NCBI GenBank assembly: GCA_020722205.1
Contig: DYLF01000020.1
Location: 1 to 34,655 of the forward strand
Source: Desulfobacca acetoxidans
Lineage (GTDB): Bacteria > Desulfobacterota > Desulfobaccia > Desulfobaccales > 0-14-0-80-60-11
Direction of reading: 5' to 3'
Length of the DNA: 34,655 bases
Below, in pieces: positions 16,293 through 24,636 of this stretch. The notes below the pieces were generated by a model. The model ran no database searches and was not told the origin of the DNA. It saw nothing but the letters and a program-made list of their open reading frames with translations. Both the position numbers and the translations under genes were made by a program. Each line of letters opens with the position of its first letter. Position 1 is the first letter of the stretch.

Positions 16293-18923
16293 ATGCAGGG
16301 CAAGAAAAAATTAGACTACCAGAACCTGCGGCTATTAAAAACCCGGCGTGATTTGCCTGCGCCGACTTATCCAGGTCTTCCTGTAAAGGCCGATGAAGAA
16401 GGCGGCTGCGGGGTCACCGGCTTTGCCGCCAGCGTGCCGGTGACCGGACGGCACATTTTTGCGCCTTCCATCCAGATGCACAACCGAGGCAACGGCAAAG
16501 GCGGCGGCATCGCCGCGGTGGGCTTGGACCCCGACACCCTGGGGGTCTCGCAAGAAATTCTGGATGAGGACTACCTCCTGCAGATCGCTTTTCTGGACGA
16601 AGAGGTGCGCCCGGCGGTGGAGGCCCAATTCATCACCCCCAATTTCCGGGTGGACCACGTCCAACGCTTGCCCCGCATGGACGACTGGCGAGAATTGCCG
16701 GGTCTGGTTGTTCAGCCTCCGGAGGTGTGGCGCTATTTTGTCCGGGTCAAGCCCGAAGTCCTGCAATACTTTATCCAAAACAACAGACTCTATGAAATAG
16801 CATGGCGCAAGGTGGAAGATGAGTTTGTGGCCCAGAACTGCTACCGGTTAAACCAGGCTTTCTACGCCTCCTTAGGTGAAAAGAAGGCCTTTGTCCTATC
16901 TTTCGGACGCAATCTGATAATCCTCAAGATAGTGGGGTATGCCGAAGAGGCCGCGCTCTATTACCAGCTTCTGGACTTCAAGGCTCACGTCTGGATCGCC
17001 CACCAACGCTATCCCACTCGGGGGCGGGTATGGCATCCCGGTGGAGCGCACCCTTTCGCCGCCATGAACGTGGCTTTGGTGCATAACGGCGACTTCGCCA
17101 ATTACTATGCGGTGGCCGAGTATTTGAGCCAGCGCCACTTCTATCCCCAGTTCCTCACGGACACAGAGGTGGCAGTGCTGTTGTTCGACCTCTGGCACCG
17201 CTGCTACGGCTATCCCCTCGAATATGTCATTGAGGCCCTGGCCCCGACCACGGAACGAGATTTTGATCTCTTACCAGTGGATAAGCAAAGGATATACCGG
17301 CAGATTCAGGCCGCCAACATTCATGGCTCCCCGGACGGCCCCTGGTTCTTCATCATCGCCCGCAACGAGCCGGAGCAGCAGCGCTTTGAGCTCATCGGCA
17401 TCACTGACACCAGTATGTTGCGGCCCCAGGTCTTTGCCTTGTCCGATGGCGAGGTGCAGATCGGGTTGGTATGTTCGGAGAAGCAGGCCATTGACGCCAC
17501 GCTGGCCTCCCTGGCCGCTGAGGATCCCCGTTTTTGCCCGGTGGCCGACCTCTACTGGAATGCCCGGGGCGGCAGCCATACCGACGGGGGGGCTTTTATC
17601 TTTGCGTTGGAAGAACAAAATGGCCGCCGCCTTACCTGCACGGACAAGTTCGGGAGATGCAAGACCGTGCCCTGGTATCAGAAACCCTGGGAAGGAACAG
17701 TGCTGGAGTTGACCGCTGAGAGGTGGGGCGAGCTGGGGGCGATGATTAAGGGGCTTCTTCAGGATAGCACCGGGTGTAGTTTTTACGACTGGGTCGTGAA
17801 AAACCTGGTCAAGTGGCCCTATTCCCGTTTTCATGAAGCATTGCAGGTGGTGACCCGGCTATCCCGGGAGGCCGATGAACTGAAAGCCGGGGCTATTGCC
17901 GCTCTCACTTTGCTGTTGGATTGGCACTATGACCCGGTGGACAAAAAACGCAGCCATCTTATTCGCTTGATCCTGGAGGCTCTGGAGGAGATCTGCGATC
18001 AAACCCCAATCATCGGCGCCGATCATCCCAGCCGTTACCGTCTGGTGACTTGGGAGACCAGGGGAACTCTCACCGGTGCTCATCACCCGGAAGGGGTGCT
18101 GATTCTGAAGGCCACGGATTTCCCCCCGGAGGGTGAGGACTGCGATGCGCGGTTTCTCTGCCGGGCCTATGAACTGGGCTGGAAACGGTTCCTCTGTTAT
18201 GGCTATCGCGGGCAACGTTTCCTGGGCTGCGGCTTCGGCCCGGCGAGCGACGGGGTCCGCATCGACGCCTATGGCAGTACTGGGGATTATCTGGCCTCCG
18301 GCCTGGACGGCCTGGAGATCTACGTCCACGGCAACGGCCAAGACCAGCTGGGCCAGATCATGAAGCGGGGGAAGCTGGTGGTTTACGGCGATGTGGGCCA
18401 GACCTTCATGTACGGCGCCAAGGGCGGGGAGGTATATATCATGGGCAACGCTGCCGGGCGCCCCCTGATCAACGCCGTGGGCTGTCCCCGGGTGGTCATC
18501 AACGGCACGGCCTTGGACTTCCTGGCGGAATCCTTCATGGCCGGCGACCCCTTAAAAGGCGGCGGCTTTGTCATCGTCAACGGATTGGAGTTCGACGAGC
18601 GGGGGCGGGTCAGACCCCAGGCCACCCCTTACCCAGGCTCTAACCTCTTCTCGCTGGCTTCCGGCGGGGCCCTCTATATTCGGGACCCCTATAACCAAGT
18701 GGTAGCTGAACAACTGAACGGCGGTGAATTGGTGCCGTTAAGCGCAGCCGACTGGCAGCTTATTCTGCCCTATCTGAAGGAAAACGAGCGTCTATTTAAC
18801 ATTTCGCTAGAGAAAGACCTGCTCACTGTGGACGGGGAGCGCCACCCCCCAGAGCAGGTCTATCGCAAGGTGCAGGCCGTAAAGCTGGCGGTGTTGACGA
18901 AGGTGTCCGACGATTGGGATTGA
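16293..18923 (+). CDS. Fused glutaminase (class II GATase) and GXGXG domains of glutamate synthase
   Basis: This 876-residue protein joins the glutaminase domain (GltB1) and the GXGXG beta-helix domain (GltB3) but lacks the synthase domain, which is encoded upstream. The nucleophile is Cys39 in GGCGVTGF. Other GATase II marks are MHNRGNGKGGG, the HQRYPTRG loop and LVHNGDFANY. The repeat domain lies at about 640-800 (GDYLASGLDG, GNGQDQLG, GNAAGRPL). The 38 residues before Cys39 match the size of the propeptide removed from classic GltB, suggesting maturation to an N-terminal Cys. An unrecognised helical segment of roughly 200 residues separates the two domains. It liberates ammonia from glutamine for the synthase. 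Start ATG 16293 is 20 bases after gltB2. Confidence 0.88.
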   Translation: MQGKKKLDYQNLRLLKTRRDLPAPTYPGLPVKADEEGGCGVTGFAASVPVTGRHIFAPSIQMHNRGNGKGGGIAAVGLDPDTLGVSQEILDEDYLLQIAFLDEEVRPAVEAQFITPNFRVDHVQRLPRMDDWRELPGLVVQPPEVWRYFVRVKPEVLQYFIQNNRLYEIAWRKVEDEFVAQNCYRLNQAFYASLGEKKAFVLSFGRNLIILKIVGYAEEAALYYQLLDFKAHVWIAHQRYPTRGRVWHPGGAHPFAAMNVALVHNGDFANYYAVAEYLSQRHFYPQFLTDTEVAVLLFDLWHRCYGYPLEYVIEALAPTTERDFDLLPVDKQRIYRQIQAANIHGSPDGPWFFIIARNEPEQQRFELIGITDTSMLRPQVFALSDGEVQIGLVCSEKQAIDATLASLAAEDPRFCPVADLYWNARGGSHTDGGAFIFALEEQNGRRLTCTDKFGRCKTVPWYQKPWEGTVLELTAERWGELGAMIKGLLQDSTGCSFYDWVVKNLVKWPYSRFHEALQVVTRLSREADELKAGAIAALTLLLDWHYDPVDKKRSHLIRLILEALEEICDQTPIIGADHPSRYRLVTWETRGTLTGAHHPEGVLILKATDFPPEGEDCDARFLCRAYELGWKRFLCYGYRGQRFLGCGFGPASDGVRIDAYGSTGDYLASGLDGLEIYVHGNGQDQLGQIMKRGKLVVYGDVGQTFMYGAKGGEVYIMGNAAGRPLINAVGCPRVVINGTALDFLAESFMAGDPLKGGGFVIVNGLEFDERGRVRPQATPYPGSNLFSLASGGALYIRDPYNQVVAEQLNGGELVPLSAADWQLILPYLKENERLFNISLEKDLLTVDGERHPPEQVYRKVQAVKLAVLTKVSDDWD

Positions 18924-19137
18924 GGAGGATGGCTTTTTCGGTATTATTCCTGGTTATCAGACCAAGCTATCAGGTTCCATGACTACACCATCACCCTGAG
19001 GAAATTTCCCTGGGCCAAAGCAGGATAACCTTTCCCTTACCTGCTCCCTATTTTATGCCGGGACCCGACTAATCAGCGGACAGGTCAGTAAACAAATATA
19101 TGGGGCGGGAATCTTTCAGCTTAAGACTGAACAGCTT

Positions 19138-21855
19138 CTAACTTGCTAACATCTCAACTAGTTTTTGTGACAAGACCTCCAGGCGGTAAGGTTTTTGAAT
19201 GAATTCCGGGATGCCCTCAGCAAAGATATTTCGTCCTTCTTTGTCCAGGGTGCTGCCGCTGGAGATCAAGATCCTTACCTCTGGATTAATCTGTTTGAGT
19301 TTCTTATAAGTTTCGCTGCCGCCGATACCCGGCATGATGAGATCCAGGATAACGAGGTCTATGTCGTCCTTTTGTTCTTCATAAATAGCCAGTGCCTGCT
19401 CGCCGCTGCTGGCCGCAATGATCTTGTATCCTAATTTTCTTAGGATTTCCGCCGCCAAATCTCTGATGGTTTCTTCGTCATCCACCAGAAGCAGGGTGCC
19501 CTGCCCTTTCGCATACCGCAATTCCTTAGTTTCTGCCGGCTCAGGAGACTTGCGCGATATCGGCAGATAGATATGGAAAACGGTGCCTTTGCCGGTTTCA
19601 CTATCCACCTCGATGATGCCCCGGTGTTTTCTCACAGTAGCATATGCAGATGACAGCCCCAATCCGGTACCCTCCCCCACTTCTTTGGTGGTGAAAAATG
19701 GCTCAAAAATTTTTGCCCGGATCTTCTCGTCCATACCGGGGCCGTTGTCGCTGACGGCAATCTGGACGTACCTGCCCGGCGTCAAATCATACGGCTGGCA
19801 AAATTCCTGTGACAGGAACACCTCCCGCGTGGCCACCTCGATATTTCCTTCGCCATCCAGGGCCTGCCAGGAATTGACAAGAATGTTCAAAAGCACCTGT
19901 TCCATCTGTACCTGATCTATTTCCACCGGCGGCAGTGGGGTCGTCAATCTGGTACAGATAGCGGCATCCCGCCGGGTAAGGGTGAAGAGCCTGACCGTTT
20001 GCTCAATCAAACCATTGATGTCCATGGCTCTGACCTCCACCTGTTGATCCCTGGCAAAGGAAAGCAGGTGTTTTGTCAGGTTTGCCCCCTTGTCCACTTC
20101 CTCTTCTATCTGCTTAAGGGTTTTATATGGTGCCTGGGAGGGGTCGGCGTCGCTGAGAAGCAGGCTGGTCAGGCCTGTAATGTTCATAAGGATGTTATTG
20201 AAGTTATGTGCGATGCCCCCGGCCAAGGTGCCAATGGCCTCCATCTTCTGCTGGTGGAGGATTTGCCTTTCCATTTTCTTCTTTTCACTGATATCGGTGA
20301 ACATCGCAAAGGCCCCGGTAAAAATGCCGTCTTCCAAAATCGGCACCGAACTCACGATGACCGCGGTGGGACCATGGTCTCTGGTAGTCAGGTCCAATTC
20401 CCGTTGGACAACCTTGCCGCATCGATTTTGGGCGATGATCTCGGCCAAGAGGTTTTTGGGTTCCGAGCCAAACAGTTCGGAGCTGTTTTTCCCTAGCAAG
20501 ACCTCGTGTCCGGTAATCTCCCTCATTCTGCGGTTGGCAAAAGTGATCACCCCTTTGTCATCAGTAATCCAAATGCCGTCATGGGCATTTTCCAGAAGCT
20601 CCCGGTACTTACGCTCGGATACTTCCAGTTTCCGATAGAGAATGGCATTTTCCAGAATGATGGCTATCTGGTTGGCAAAACTCACCACAAAATCCTTATC
20701 GGCGTCACTGATGGTGGCTCCCTCAAAGATGCGGTCCGCCATGATTACCCCAATGACGCGGCCGCGCACCGTCAAGGGCGCCAGCAGAAAGACTTTGGGT
20801 TTGAAGAGCTCCAAGAGGGGGTTGCTCTTTCGCAGTCGGCTTACCGCCACATCCGGCACCACCACCGGAATGCCATTCATCGCCACCCGGGCGATGATGT
20901 TGTCCACCTTGTTGACCGGAATCCTGTAACCCCTGACTTTTTCAAACAGATCAGATTTGACACCCGCCGCGTGGTGCAGCTCCAACACCTTTTGCTTGTC
21001 ATCCAAGAGAAATATGCCCGCTCGGTCCAGCTTGGCGAAGTTAAGCAACAGACGCAGGATGACCTGCATAAGCTCCTGCGGATTGAGAATGGCCAAGGCC
21101 GCCGCGCTGGCTTCCTGTAAGCAGACGAGCTGGTCCACTTTTTTCTTTAATTGCAGATTTAAACGGTGAACTTCATCAAATTTTTTCTTTAATAATTCTT
21201 TGTCGGACTCCATTTCCTCGATGGTGGAGGATAGCAGCCGCCAAGGTAAAAAGATCCTTAAAAAACTCTCTTTCCAGGGAGACTTCCGCCATCTGAACTG
21301 ATATTCACAATATTCATCGCCCCGGAAATAACATTTGGTCTCCTCCACCTGGCCAGGAGGCAGATTCCAGATCTTGGGAATGCCGGAGTAAACTCCTTTA
21401 TTGAACAAGCAAAAATCTGGGGAGGCGGGAATATGCGTGAACCAATGGAGTCGAACAGTGGCAGTGTTGCGGGTTTTGCTGATGATCTCGATTACTTTAT
21501 TTCTGTTGAATTTATCATTAATTTGTTGTATCTTTTTAAGGCCGCTCAGAGGATTCTGAAAGGTTATCATGAGTAACCTTTGAATATAACCGAGCTTTTT
21601 CTTCTGGGCCAGTTCAAACCCTATTTTAAACGCAACCTCCTCGTCTTGGGAGATAATCCGGGCATTCTCGAACATCTTCATGACGACTTCGCTGGAGACC
21701 CAGTTATTGGGCTCCATGAGGAAGTCTTGAGGATCGGCCAGGCCCTCGATTTCAGGGCCCAGCCCTTCATAAAGCTGGTCAACCTTGTCAGGAAAAAATT
21801 CCTGGAAATACTGAATAATGGCTCTGGTGTTGAGGCAGCTATGATGTTTTTGCAT
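19138..21855 (-). CDS. Hybrid sensor histidine kinase (V4R-like, GAF, PAS, HisKA, HATPase, REC)
   Basis: This cytoplasmic-looking kinase of about 905 residues has no clear membrane segment. Its order is: an N-terminal sensory domain (about 1-215) ending in CYFRGDEYCEYQF, resembling V4R/heme-NO-binding-associated domains; a coiled coil; GAF (about 245-400); PAS (about 415-530); HisKA with phospho-acceptor His in GIAHNFNNI; HATPase with N-box LLNILVNSWQA, G1 DNGPGMD and G2 GLGLSSAY; and a C-terminal receiver (LLVDDEE and acceptor Asp in VILDLIMPG). I chose ATG 21855 because GGAGGG lies 6 bases upstream; 21861 and a TTG at 21885 are alternatives. No response regulator or output gene is adjacent, so the pathway is unknown. 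Convergent with gltB. Confidence 0.88.
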   Translation of the reverse strand: MQKHHSCLNTRAIIQYFQEFFPDKVDQLYEGLGPEIEGLADPQDFLMEPNNWVSSEVVMKMFENARIISQDEEVAFKIGFELAQKKKLGYIQRLLMITFQNPLSGLKKIQQINDKFNRNKVIEIISKTRNTATVRLHWFTHIPASPDFCLFNKGVYSGIPKIWNLPPGQVEETKCYFRGDEYCEYQFRWRKSPWKESFLRIFLPWRLLSSTIEEMESDKELLKKKFDEVHRLNLQLKKKVDQLVCLQEASAAALAILNPQELMQVILRLLLNFAKLDRAGIFLLDDKQKVLELHHAAGVKSDLFEKVRGYRIPVNKVDNIIARVAMNGIPVVVPDVAVSRLRKSNPLLELFKPKVFLLAPLTVRGRVIGVIMADRIFEGATISDADKDFVVSFANQIAIILENAILYRKLEVSERKYRELLENAHDGIWITDDKGVITFANRRMREITGHEVLLGKNSSELFGSEPKNLLAEIIAQNRCGKVVQRELDLTTRDHGPTAVIVSSVPILEDGIFTGAFAMFTDISEKKKMERQILHQQKMEAIGTLAGGIAHNFNNILMNITGLTSLLLSDADPSQAPYKTLKQIEEEVDKGANLTKHLLSFARDQQVEVRAMDINGLIEQTVRLFTLTRRDAAICTRLTTPLPPVEIDQVQMEQVLLNILVNSWQALDGEGNIEVATREVFLSQEFCQPYDLTPGRYVQIAVSDNGPGMDEKIRAKIFEPFFTTKEVGEGTGLGLSSAYATVRKHRGIIEVDSETGKGTVFHIYLPISRKSPEPAETKELRYAKGQGTLLLVDDEETIRDLAAEILRKLGYKIIAASSGEQALAIYEEQKDDIDLVILDLIMPGIGGSETYKKLKQINPEVRILISSGSTLDKEGRNIFAEGIPEFIQKPYRLEVLSQKLVEMLAS

Positions 21856-22196
21856 GACCATCCCTCCTTCCTTGCAGGGGAACAAAGGTCTCTTTAACCG
21901 GCCCTCACATCGTCGACCTGCCTATGCCAAGAAGATATGGAGATCATCTTGAGCATAAGTGAATTGCTGAAAAAAAGCAAGCATTTCTATCCGCGCATCA
22001 CCCTCCGAGAGGTAGTAATTCCTTTCCCTGCCAATTCCGAAGAGGTGAAGGCCGCCTGGCGTTCTTGTTCCCGGCGCACTTAGTGGCGCCGGGTCTTAAA
22101 AGATGGTATGGTCGGCTTGCACGATAACTTATTAGTAAGACAGTATTTAGTACCAGTCTTGAATTCCCCCCCACATTTTTTACTAAGGAGGCGATC
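21856..22196. other. Divergent intergenic region with a GC-rich hairpin
   Basis: This 341-base stretch separates the minus-strand kinase from the plus-strand acyltransferase. Its clearest element is the perfect dyad CCCGGCGC (22070-22077) / GCGCCGGG (22086-22093) with an 8-base loop. No T-run follows, so it is more likely a leader structure, small-RNA element or extragenic palindrome than a terminator. A strong Shine-Dalgarno AAGGAGG (22185-22191) serves the downstream gene. Promoter hexamers are not convincing and no small gene is supported. Confidence 0.4.
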
Positions 22197-23195
22197 ATGT
22201 TGGCCAGATTGTTCACCCCCCCTAAATTCCTGCCCAATCTGAGTAAGTTTTTCCAGAAAAAATTTAATGCCTGGTTGATCCGCTACCTCCCCTTCAGCGT
22301 CTCCCGAAGCTATATCATCGCTCTCGGTTGGTTATTCTACTGGTTTAAGCCCCGGGAGAAGGCTCTGATCACCAGAGCAATTGTCCAAGTGACCCAGTGC
22401 AGGGCGAACGCCAAAGAGTTGAGAAGAACGATCAGGCAGACCTTCAAAGGCATTTTTGAACACTACCACGAAAAACTTTTTGTGGCTTATACCCGACTCC
22501 CGAGGACCGTACGCTTTCTGCTGAGAAAGGTGCAGACTTCAGGGGAGGCTTACCTGCAAGAGGCCTTCCAGGCCGGCCGTGGTGTCCTTTTGGTCACCGG
22601 GCATTTTGGGGCAGTGGAATTTTTGCCTGGAGTATTGGCGCTTAAAGGATACCCGGTAACCATGATCTGCCGTTTTCAGACCAGCGGCCTGCGTGAGGTC
22701 TTGCTGGAGAAGGCCAAAGCGATTAATCTGCATCTTATTGACACCGATGCCGGCAACACCCTCTTTGGCGCCTTAAGGGCCTTGAGAAACGGCCATATTG
22801 TCATCACCGAAGCCGAAGAATTTGACGAATGGCGGCCTTGTAAGGACAAGAAAATTTCTTTCCTCGGGGCCCGGCTAGGGTATGACCGCACCCTGGATCT
22901 CTTAGCCCAGCGCTCTCAAGCTCCGGTGGTCAATGTCCTGTGCTCCCGCCATGGCAAGCAACGTTACACCTTAGAGTTCACGCCGGTGACGACGGCGACC
23001 CCCGGGAATGGCTACCTGGGACTGCAAAACCTGAAGATTATCGAACAGGCCATCATTGCCGCCCCAACCCAATGGTATCAATGGAAGAAATTCGGCCAAC
23101 TGCTCGAACCGAGGTGGACGGAGACGGCGGTGACCGCTTGCCCGGCGAGGGGGTACCCGGCGGACGGCTACCTGACGCCTGTCGTAGCAGGTTAA
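22197..23195 (+). CDS. LpxL/HtrB-like lysophospholipid (lipid A) acyltransferase
   Basis: This 332-residue protein belongs to the LpxL/HtrB acyltransferase superfamily, which adds secondary acyl chains to lipid A or related lipids at the inner membrane. The catalytic H-x4-E is in TGHFGAVE (about residues 137-144). Family blocks around GRGVLLVTGHFG, LRNGHIVITEAEE and the C-terminal NLKIIEQAI...QWYQWKKF region, where members normally show NPEQWYWxHRRF, are visible. The N-terminal hydrophobic segment is short. The protein is slightly longer than typical because of a low-similarity tail after QLLEP. A strong Shine-Dalgarno AAGGAGG supports ATG 22197. No other lipid A gene is nearby; substrate is not certain. 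Confidence 0.8.
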   Translation: MLARLFTPPKFLPNLSKFFQKKFNAWLIRYLPFSVSRSYIIALGWLFYWFKPREKALITRAIVQVTQCRANAKELRRTIRQTFKGIFEHYHEKLFVAYTRLPRTVRFLLRKVQTSGEAYLQEAFQAGRGVLLVTGHFGAVEFLPGVLALKGYPVTMICRFQTSGLREVLLEKAKAINLHLIDTDAGNTLFGALRALRNGHIVITEAEEFDEWRPCKDKKISFLGARLGYDRTLDLLAQRSQAPVVNVLCSRHGKQRYTLEFTPVTTATPGNGYLGLQNLKIIEQAIIAAPTQWYQWKKFGQLLEPRWTETAVTACPARGYPADGYLTPVVAG

Positions 23196-23313
23196 TCAGG
23201 TATTGCTGTTTGGCGTCTCCTGATTCTCCCGTTTTTGGTGGTTGATATATTATCCCTCCAGAGGAAGGGAGGAATCTTAAGAGGTTAAATTGAGGGAACG
23301 GCAGGAAAACAAT

Positions 23314-23358
23314 CATGGTCACCAGCGGGTGTAGCCTTCCGCTTTGATAATGACCATG
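23314..23358. terminator. Long inverted repeat between convergent genes
   Basis: CATGGTCA (23314-23321) and TGACCATG (23351-23358) form a perfect 8-bp dyad, with a nested AGCGG/CCGCT stem inside. It lies between the convergent acyltransferase and aminotransferase genes, a place where a bidirectional terminator is expected, but flanking T-runs are absent. Confidence 0.4.
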
Positions 23359-23365
23359 GTGTGAG

Positions 23366-24538
23366 CTAGTCGTGACGCTGACTGATATACTTCTTAAGCC
23401 GTCTCAGGCCCTCCTCAAGGTTCCCCAGAGAGTTGGCATAGGACAAGCGCAAAAAGCCCTCACCACCGGCGCCGAAGTCGATTCCAGGGGTCACACCAAC
23501 CTTGGCCTTCTCGAGGATGTCAAAGGCCAAGGCAGAGGAATCCGGGGAGAGATGCCGGGCGTTGACAAAGACGTAGAAGGCTCCGGTGGGCGGCACCGGG
23601 ATGTGAAAACCCAACTCGCTCAAGCCTGCCAGTAAAAAGCGGCGCCGCTCGTCATAGACAGCCCTCATCCTGGCTATCTCCGGGCCGGCCTGGGTGAGCG
23701 CCGCAATCCCGGCCCGCTGAACGAAGGGGTTGGCCGAAATGAAGAAGTTTTGCATAAGTTTCTGCAGAGGGCGGATGAAGTCCCGAGGGGAAATGACATA
23801 GCCCAACCGCCAGCCCGTCATGGCATAAAGTTTGGAAAAGCCGTTGATGACAAAAGCCCGGTCGGTGAACTCCAGGATACAGTGTTCTTTGCCTTCATAA
23901 ACCAAGCCGTGGTAAATTTCGTCCGACACCACGTAAGGGCCAAGGTTCGCCAGCCCAGCTAACCGCTCGGGGCTAAGCAACGTCCCTGTTGGGTTCCCCG
24001 GCGAATTGATGATAATCGCCTTGGTCCTGGGGGTAAGATAGGCTCCCAACTCCTCGGGACGATATTGGAAGCCGTCGTCCTCGGTGACCGGCACATAGCG
24101 GGGAGTGGCGTCCACCAGACGCAAAAAATTAGGATAGCACGCATAGTGGGGGTCGGTAAGGAGCACCTCGTCCCCTGTATCCAGCAAACCTGCAAAAATC
24201 AATAGCATGGCCGGCGAGGTGCCGGAGGTGACGATGAACTGCTCAGGGGTCAGTCTGACACCGTAGTTCTTTAGATAATGAGCGCAAAGAGCTTCCCTGA
24301 GTTCCAAAAGCCCCTGGGAGTGAGTGTATTGGGTCTCCCCTGCGGCCATCGCCCGGTAAGCCGCCTCCTTGACCACCTGGGGGGTATCAAAGTCCGGCTC
24401 GCCGATCTCCAGGTGGATGATGTGCTCTCCCCGGCGTTCCAGCTCTTTGGCCCGCTCCAGAATGTCCATGACCAGAAAAGGAGTGATTTCCTGGGCCCGC
24501 TTGGAAACCGACGGGCTTGATTCTCTTGGCTCACTCAT
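23366..24538 (-). CDS. Class I/II pyridoxal-phosphate aminotransferase
   Basis: This 390-residue fold-type I PLP enzyme is of the AspC/AlaT-like group. Visible motifs are HLEIGEPDFDTP (N-terminal arm), YTHSQGLLELR, the cofactor-stacking region SGTSPAML, NSPGNPTGT (with the Asn contacting PLP), VVSDEIYHGL (with Asp and Tyr), the Schiff-base Lys in NGFSKLYAMTGWRLGY, and a substrate-carboxylate Arg in FLRLSYAN. It transfers an amino group between an amino acid and a 2-oxo acid, commonly with glutamate/2-oxoglutarate. The exact substrate cannot be read from sequence. ATG 24538 is preferred to the adjacent in-frame TTG at 24541; the ribosome binding site is weak (GGAG about 13 bases upstream). Confidence 0.9.
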   Translation of the reverse strand: MSEPRESSPSVSKRAQEITPFLVMDILERAKELERRGEHIIHLEIGEPDFDTPQVVKEAAYRAMAAGETQYTHSQGLLELREALCAHYLKNYGVRLTPEQFIVTSGTSPAMLLIFAGLLDTGDEVLLTDPHYACYPNFLRLVDATPRYVPVTEDDGFQYRPEELGAYLTPRTKAIIINSPGNPTGTLLSPERLAGLANLGPYVVSDEIYHGLVYEGKEHCILEFTDRAFVINGFSKLYAMTGWRLGYVISPRDFIRPLQKLMQNFFISANPFVQRAGIAALTQAGPEIARMRAVYDERRRFLLAGLSELGFHIPVPPTGAFYVFVNARHLSPDSSALAFDILEKAKVGVTPGIDFGAGGEGFLRLSYANSLGNLEEGLRRLKKYISQRHD

Positions 24539-24636
24539 CAATTAGCTTGTGCTCCGGATATTAAGAATTTATCATAACAGGAGAAGTCCACCAGGGCAAG
24601 GGATTTTAGCTTCACCTCCTACAGAGTCGTTTCTGC

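Noticed and set aside
18924-19137. Terminator between the convergent glutamate synthase and kinase genes
   Set aside because: Only 5-bp dyads (GCAGG/CCTGC) without T-runs are present; not enough support.
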